Part shown: positions 57,831 through 64,000 of the stretch, piece by piece
How positions within the stretch are numbered: the first letter of the stretch is position 1
How the letters are laid out: each line of letters begins with the position of its first letter
Source of the DNA: Okapia johnstoni
Taxonomy: Eukaryota; Chordata; Mammalia; Artiodactyla; Giraffidae
NCBI GenBank assembly: GCA_024291935.2
Contig: CM044306.1
Coordinates: 18,299,001-18,363,000 of the forward strand
Reading direction: 5' to 3'
DNA: 64,000 nucleotides
The notes under the pieces: generated by a model
Seen by the model: the letters and a program-made list of their open reading frames with translations, nothing else
Database searches by the model: none
What the model was told of the DNA's origin: nothing
Made by a program: the position numbers and the translations under genes

Positions 57831-60800
57831 CCACAACAGGAGTTTACAACTTGTAATCAGAACAAGTGGCAAGAACCCCAGCATGCTGCCCCATTCCACC
57901 CTCCACTGCTAAGGACAACACTGGCCACAGGGTCAGGAAGAAATGTCCTCTAGGGAGGGTGTTTAGCAAGGCGGGACCTTCTTAGGGACCTGCCACTGAA
58001 TGCCAGGAATGATCTTGACCCAAGAACAGCACTGGAGGGCAGGAAATAGGTAGAGGGAGGTAGACACTGACCATTTGGCAGAAGGTGTTTATCCTTCTGG
58101 AGGCCCAGCCGAGCCCTATGTCCATCATCAGAAAGGGAGGAAGCTGGAGCCTCCAGCCAAAGCAGAAGTTGGGAAAACCAGGAAGAAGCCCAGGTCATGT
58201 CAAAGGTTCAGGTCACAAGAAGTAGGAATCGGTGTCAGTTCGGCCCCTCTGCTGGGATCCCTCAGCTGATGTTAGGGAGGCTTCCAGAATCTTCCAGAAC
58301 CTGCAGAGACCCCAGACTCTTCTAGTCAGTGAATGGGAAGAATCTCTTCCCCACCTTTGAGACTTTCCAGGCCTTTCCAGAGCCCACCCAAAACTTAAAT
58401 AAGCACCCCACTGAGATGGTGAGACTCCAGAGCTAAAATAGACTTAAATAATATCCCAGGAAACTGTGTATTTTAGAAACTGGAATGTATGAGGCAGGGT
58501 TTTCTCTCCCTCTATTACAGCTTTCATGAAAGAGAAACAAATAATAACACTCCCCCAGGCTAAAGTTAGAGTCGATGTATAGTTTACACCAGAAAATATA
58601 CAGTTAGGTGTCAATTTGGAATGCATGTACTTCCAGTGTGAAATCCTCTCTGTGACCACAGGCTCCTTAAAGCCAAAGTCAAGGGCAGGGGCAGCCTCTG
58701 TGTGGTCCGAAGGCTCAGGAAGGGAGGGAAGTCGAATTTATTGAACGTTTACTATCTACCTGGCATTTATCTCCTTACAATGTTTTTACAACAAAATTGT
58801 GAAATAGGTTTTCTTAACCTCATTGTACAGGTGTGGAAACTGAAGTTCGGAATGGATCAGTAATTTGCCCAATATCATGGATAGAGAGGGAGCATTATCC
58901 TGAGACCAATTTGTCTAATGATTTATTTGCTTAATCACCTGCATGCATCTTTGAGTGTCCTAGTTCTCCCTGTTCTTTGAGTATTCTAAGGGCTTTATTA
59001 AAAATTCATCTCAGAATATATTTCAAAAATAGTCTGCTGATTATTTTTCAAAGCTACTGGGGCCCACTGCTGGTAAGTAGCAGAGTTGGGACTCATATCC
59101 AGCCAATCCGAGCCCCCTGCCCATGAGTTTAAGCTCCCCTTTCAATGAAAGGAGGAAGATAGGATTCCCCCTGAAATCTGACAAAGCTGGAGTTGGGGCA
59201 GGGGCAGATGCAGAGGCTAAATGTCCATACAAGACCCTCCCATCTGCCCTCTCCAGGGGAGGGAAGCCTTAAGCCTGTGCTGACGATCCCTTCTCTGGCT
59301 TCAGTTTTCTATTCTGTCTGCCGAGGGCACAGGAGAGTATTCTCTAAGGCAGTGGTCCCCAAAGGCTGGGGTATGTGTGTTGTGCATCAGAACACCAGGA
59401 GGAACTTGAATCTAGATGTCTGGGCTTCCCTCCAGGCCTAATGAATTCAAATCTCTCAGTAGGGGCAAGGGTAGGGATGGGGAGCCAAGCATTTGATCTG
59501 TTCTCCAGATGCTTCTTCCATACCCCAAGGAATGGAACTCACTTCTTTATAGCATCTCCAGGCTTCCCAGGTGGTACAGTGGTAAAGATTCCACCGCAAA
59601 TGAAGGAGACGCAAGAGATGTGGGTTTGATTCCTGGATCTAGAAGATCCCCTGGAGGAGGAAATGGCAACCCACTCGTTTTCTCACCTGGAGAACCCAAT
59701 GAACAGGAGCCTGGCAGGCTACGATCCATGGAGTTTCAAAGAATAGGACATGACTAAGCACACATGGTATCTCCAGGAGACTCTGGGTGTTCTGTGTCAT
59801 CTTCCAATGCTTCTCCCTTGGTCCCTGGTCTCTTGATAATAAGGCAGGGGTTAGCGGTCCCAGTTGTTGCCTCTGGATGGTGATACCTCAGCTGGCCTTT
59901 CCTGCCCCATTTAACAGATGATGAGTGTGGCTGCCCAGGAACTTGAAGGTGATTTAGGAGCCCTGTCCATGCTTCATGGTAGAAGACCACCTTCTGTTGG
60001 GAAGATGGGAGTGACTCTGCTGGCTTCAGAGGTACCCCTGCCTTCCCAGGGTTATTGCTGTTCCTTTAGGGGTTGCCAGTCTGAGGGCACTGGCCCAGAT
60101 CTCTCCCACTTAGCCAGCTGCCTTGGTCATTTGTGCCTGTACTTTCTCTGGCTGGACTTGAGGGATTTACTCAGGCTTCTCTTCAGGCTGATATCTCCTT
60201 TGCTGATTAGCCTTGGGAAGGTCACTTAACCTCTCTGAGTCTCAGCCTCCCTTTGCAAAAAAGAGCTGATAGTGGCCACTTCAGAAGGATTTTATGAGGA
60301 TGAAACAAATCTCTGCCCAACCCTCAGGACACCCCACACTTGTCACCCAAAGTGCACGCATTAAATAATTGTTTAATGTTTGTCTTTGCTGGACTGTGAG
60401 AACTGTGAGGCTCCAAGTCTATGTTCATGTCGTAGAGCCCAGTGGGGCCTAGCACTTAGCAGTTGTCCTTTGTTGAATAAATGATATGAGGATGGGCAGG
60501 ACCAGGAACGGAGTTTGTTGTCAGTGAGTCATTATTCCTTTACTTTACTTCCCTAAGATACTTCTAGGGTCTCTTCTCCACATATATATTCCATCTAGAA
60601 TATACATTCCTTTGTTACCAGCCATACACAGTAACAACTTCATTCACTCAAGTCCCCTAGAACAAGGGTCACCACCACACACTCACTGGCCTTCTTAGTG
60701 GCCTTGTGGCAGGCTGGCTTAATGGGTGGCAGAGACATAGATTTCAGAGACTAGGGGATCCTACGCTGTTCTAGTTATCTGATGGCTACATACAAAAGCT

Positions 60801-62450
60801 CCCGAACTTGGTGGCATAAAACAGTACCCATTTTATTAGGCTCACAGATTCAGAGGGTTAGGAACTGGATTCCAGCCCAATGGGGTGGCTTGTCTTGGCT
60901 CTACAATGCCAGTGGCCTTAGTTGGGAAGACTCAAATGGCTGGAGGTGGCTTGAAAGTCTGAGGTCTGAAGTCATCTGGGGGCTTCTCTCACTCGTCTTG
61001 TGCCTGGGCTGGGATGATTCAGTGATGACAGAGTATCTACATATGGCCTCTTTGTATGGTTTGGGCTTCCTCACAACATGGTGGCCTTGGGATAACTGAA
61101 CTTACACGAAGTCTCAGGGCTACAAACACAAGGACTCCCTTCCCCAGTTAACAAGCCAGAAGCTGATGGCTTGTGATGACCTAGACTTGGGAATTACATA
61201 GCATCGCTTCTCTGTACTCTTGGCTGAAGCAATCACAAGCTTGCCAATATTCAAGGAAAGGAGACATAGACCCTACATCTCAAGAGGAAGAGTGTCAAAG
61301 AATTTGCGGCCATGTTTTTAAGACTGTTGTGCATATCCCGTCAGTTGCAGTAGCTTGTGATAGAACCTGGGATGGGGCTTGGTTTAGGAGGAGGGTTCAG
61401 AAGTGGTTTACCAAGTCCCAGGATCTTGGCCTGATACCGCTACTCACTCACATTACACGGAATCAGTGTGAGTCTTTTTTACTTTTTAAATCTTCCATTT
61501 CCCCATGTGACATTCAGGGTATAAAAGTCTACAGTATCAAACTTCTTCCCTTTTGTGTTGCTGGTGACCCTCCCTTTTATGTGCAGCCACAGCTCACAAC
61601 AGAGACAAAGGTCAAAATGGAGTGTGGGCACCAACCAGTTTGGAAACTACCAGAGCAGAGGGGACTGTGCATCCACTATCTGTTGGGAACCCTACTTTAT
61701 CATGGCATCCAGAGGCAATGGGAGCCTCCTTGGGCCTTAGGGGTAATAAAGGGTCACCTGGCTTTCCCAAGGTCCCAAGGAGGCCATGGGAGATGCTGGG
61801 CAAGGCAGTGGTCCTGGAGAGTCTTGTGGGCAGGATGAGGAGGAGGCAGAGTTCATGGACTGATGGTCACCGAAAAAGGATGTGGATTTAGCAGACACCA
61901 GTGAGGTGGAGTGACCATGCCCCTGGAGCTGGTGAAGACAGATACCAAAGGCCATGGCTCAGCACCTTCTGTCCTCCAGCACCCTGTCCCAAGCCACAGA
62001 AGCCCTTGGAACTAAGGAGCTGCTTTGGGGAGACAGATGAGAAAATCCTGAACAGGTAAACTTAAATCTTAAATTTCTGAGTTCAGCTGAAATTGATTAC
62101 AAGTAACTTAAATTTGCTGCTACCAGGTGGGATGGGCTCTCGAAAGAGAGATATAGGAAAATAAAGTTACGTTTTCTAGAAGCATCCTCCCCCTCCCCCC
62201 AATTATAACTAGTTCATTTCTTCTTTCTCTTCAATCAGGAGCTGGTTGAGGTCTCTGGCCTTTCCAACTAGCACATTCGCTATGGGTCTGACCTCCCAGA
62301 CTTCTTGACTTTGTAGCTGCCACTGCTGCTACAGCTCAAGGAACTACTTAGAGAAACACAGGGCATGTCTAGTGGACTTTTGCCAGACCAGATCTGGAAT
62401 GTGAGTCCTTCAGCCAAAAGATCCTGCTAAGAAACCACTGTGTGCCACTG
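57831..62450. other. Gene-free region with old repeats
   Basis: A MIR lies at about 58735-58890 ('tttattgaacgtttactatc'). A MER5-like element is at about 59350-59515 and a MIR in reverse at about 60205-60300. An ancient repeat of unfixed family spans about 60770-61330 ('acttggtggcataaaacagt'). The rest shows no exon or RNA gene. Confidence 0.45.
59565..59765 (+). repeat. Bov-tA SINE
   Basis: Diverged plus-oriented copy ('ggcttcccaggtggtacagt' to 'ggacatgactaagcacaca'). It is flanked by the target duplication 'atctccagg'. Confidence 0.88.
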
Positions 62451-62454
62451 TGAA

Positions 62455-62842
62455 AATGATATGGAGGTTCCTCAAAAAACAAGAAAGACAAAGACTATGT
62501 GATAGCACTTATATGTGAACTTTAAATGTGGACACAAACATATTTACAAAACAAAAACAGACTTACAGATATAGAGAACAGCCTTGTGGCTGCCAAGGGG
62601 GAGGGGGTATGCGGGAGGGAAGGACTGGAAGTTTGGGATTAGCAGATACAAACTATTATATGTAGAATGCATAAACAACAAGGTCCCACTATATAGCAGA
62701 GGGAACTATCTTCAATATTCTGTGATAAACCATAATGGAAAAGAATATGAAAAAGAATATGTATAACTGAATTACTTTGCTGTATGGCAGAAATTAAACA
62801 CAGTGTTGTAAATCAGCTATACTTCAATAAAATTTAAAAAAA
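62455..62842 (+). repeat. L1 (L1-BT-like) 3' end
   Basis: Plus-oriented L1 3' end: 'acttacagatatagagaac', 'gtcccactatatagcagag', 'gtataactgaattactttgc', and the end 'acttcaataaaatttaaaaa'. Confidence 0.8.
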
Positions 62843-63479
62843 GTAAGAAGCCACTGCATGCAAGTCCTGAGCTGGGCATCATGCCTCGTTCTGGGGACAG
62901 CCAGTTGAATAAGACATAGGCCTTATCTTCAACACATTTATAATCTTGTGGCTTCAAACACAGAAGCCACTGGCTCTAGGACCTTCATTACGAATTGCTC
63001 CTGATTGCTGCTTTTGTGAAGAATTGGCATCAACATATCACTGGCTGATCAGTCAACAAGTATTTATTGAACACCTACTATATGCCAAGCTCTTAGATGC
63101 TAAAGAAACATCAGTGAACAAACAATAGGAATATAAATAAATGGGCCCTGAAGGCCTCTTTTTTATCTTGGTCCTGGCAAAGCAGGAGCTGGTGCTTTGA
63201 GCTGAACGACCAGATGATAAATTTAATTATAAGCATTTCCCACCCCCATATTCACAGCCTGAACTCCCCATCCCCTTTTGATCCCCAGTCAAGGCCAACT
63301 TCAAAAATCCCTTGGTAATCAGCTGGGAGCTTGCAGGCCCCAGACAGTCCTTCAGTGGCCTGTGGGAATATCCCAAGAGAAATCATTTTTGTCAAAAGAA
63401 TGCCAAGAGTTTAATTACTGCGTGGCCTGTCTTGCTGATTTCTATTTGACCAAGCGGAGCCCAGAGAGTTCCTAGGAAG
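62843..63479. other. Gene-free sequence with MIR-like piece
   Basis: 'tcaacaagtatttattgaac' and 'acctactatatgccaagctc' (about 63050-63125) suggest a MIR/L2-type fragment. Otherwise it is unique and non-coding. Confidence 0.45.
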
Positions 63480-63930
63480 TCCTGTTGTGAGAGGCTGCTG
63501 CCTCCAGGGCCTGCTCTAGCCAGGGCAGGAACGAGTCTGTGGCCTGTGCCCTGAGCGGGGGCAGCAAAAATACTTTGAATGCCTTCTCTGCATGTTGCCT
63601 TGGGTTTTACACTGGATACTGGGGCAGTTTAATTAATAATGTCCACTGCTTGTCATTCATTATTAGCCAAAGAGGAGGGGTAGAGGGTAGGGGCAGCCAA
63701 GATGGCAAGGGGGGCCCTCTCCAAACAAGATGCATCCATAAATTAGAGTTATGCCCATCCATCTCAGGGGGCAGCTGCCGCCCAGCTGCCCCACATTGTT
63801 CTCCTCTTGTTCTGAGGCCAATCTTGTCTTTCTGCCGGGACTTTGCAGCAGATAGCATGGGGGTTGCATCAATGATTGTGTTTCCTCTGTCACATCTCAG
63901 CAAAGGATTGTATGGTGTGGTACCCACGGG
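63480..63930. promoter_or_regulatory. Candidate distal SOST regulatory block
   Basis: A repeat-free block about 30 kb downstream of the SOST coding end. It mixes GC-rich sequence with AT-rich motifs: TTTAATTAATAA near 63628, CATTCATTATTAG near 63655, and CATAAATTAG near 63736 (one base off the MEF2 consensus YTAWWWWTAR). Mammals have bone enhancers, including ECR5, downstream of SOST on this side. Assignment here is inference from position and appearance only. Confidence 0.25.
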
Positions 63931-64000
63931 GAGGAGAGAGAACGGAATGTGTCCTGGGTATTGGTTCCCATTGGGGCTGCAAACTGGAACCCTACAGTGG

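Noticed and set aside
34816..64000. Search for MEOX1 or another gene downstream of SOST
   Set aside because: No homeodomain or other recognisable exon is visible. In humans MEOX1 lies farther away than this window reaches.

Overview
This is a mammalian chromosomal window from a ruminant. The species group follows from the repeats: many Bov-tA SINEs, BovB (RTE) retrotransposon tails and artiodactyl CHR-type tRNA-Glu SINEs, with older L1, L2, MIR, MER5 and MaLR fragments. The gene order CFAP97D1 (minus) - DUSP3 (plus) - SOST (plus) matches the block at human 17q21.31. Any other genes of that block would lie outside the window. I recognised everything by reading; no search was run.

Layout. 1-4593: repeat-rich intergenic DNA (L1 pieces interrupted by SINEs). 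4594-7362: all five coding exons of CFAP97D1, a small sperm-axoneme protein, on the minus strand. 7363-8639: short divergent intergenic segment. 8640-8945: CpG island at the position expected for the DUSP3 promoter and first exon. 11576-11802 and 17807-18012: DUSP3 exons 2 and 3 (dual-specificity phosphatase VHR), followed by a 3.5-kb 3' UTR to about 21.5 kb. 21.5-29.85 kb: intergenic DNA with SINEs, a MaLR-type LTR and a BovB tail. 29960-30176 and 32820-33248: the two coding exons of SOST (sclerostin), with a TATA-like promoter and a 1.57-kb 3' UTR to about 34.8 kb. 34.8-64 kb: gene-free DNA downstream of SOST. In humans this side carries distant bone enhancers, but here I see mostly retroelements separated by unique blocks.

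The three genes do not form a pathway. CFAP97D1 acts in sperm flagella, DUSP3 is a widely expressed MAPK-pathway phosphatase, and SOST is an osteocyte-secreted Wnt antagonist.

Two gene models are damaged in this sequence. SOST exon 2 carries a perfect 7-bp tandem duplication that throws the second half of the cystine-knot domain out of frame. DUSP3 exon 1 (about 42 residues) cannot be found although its CpG island is present, which suggests lost GC-rich sequence. Other notable points are a probable GC-AG intron in CFAP97D1, a roughly 40-nt CpG-rich insert of unknown origin inside an old L1, a three-level retrotransposon nest at 37.7-39.5 kb, and an inverted SINE pair beside an (AT)26 tract.
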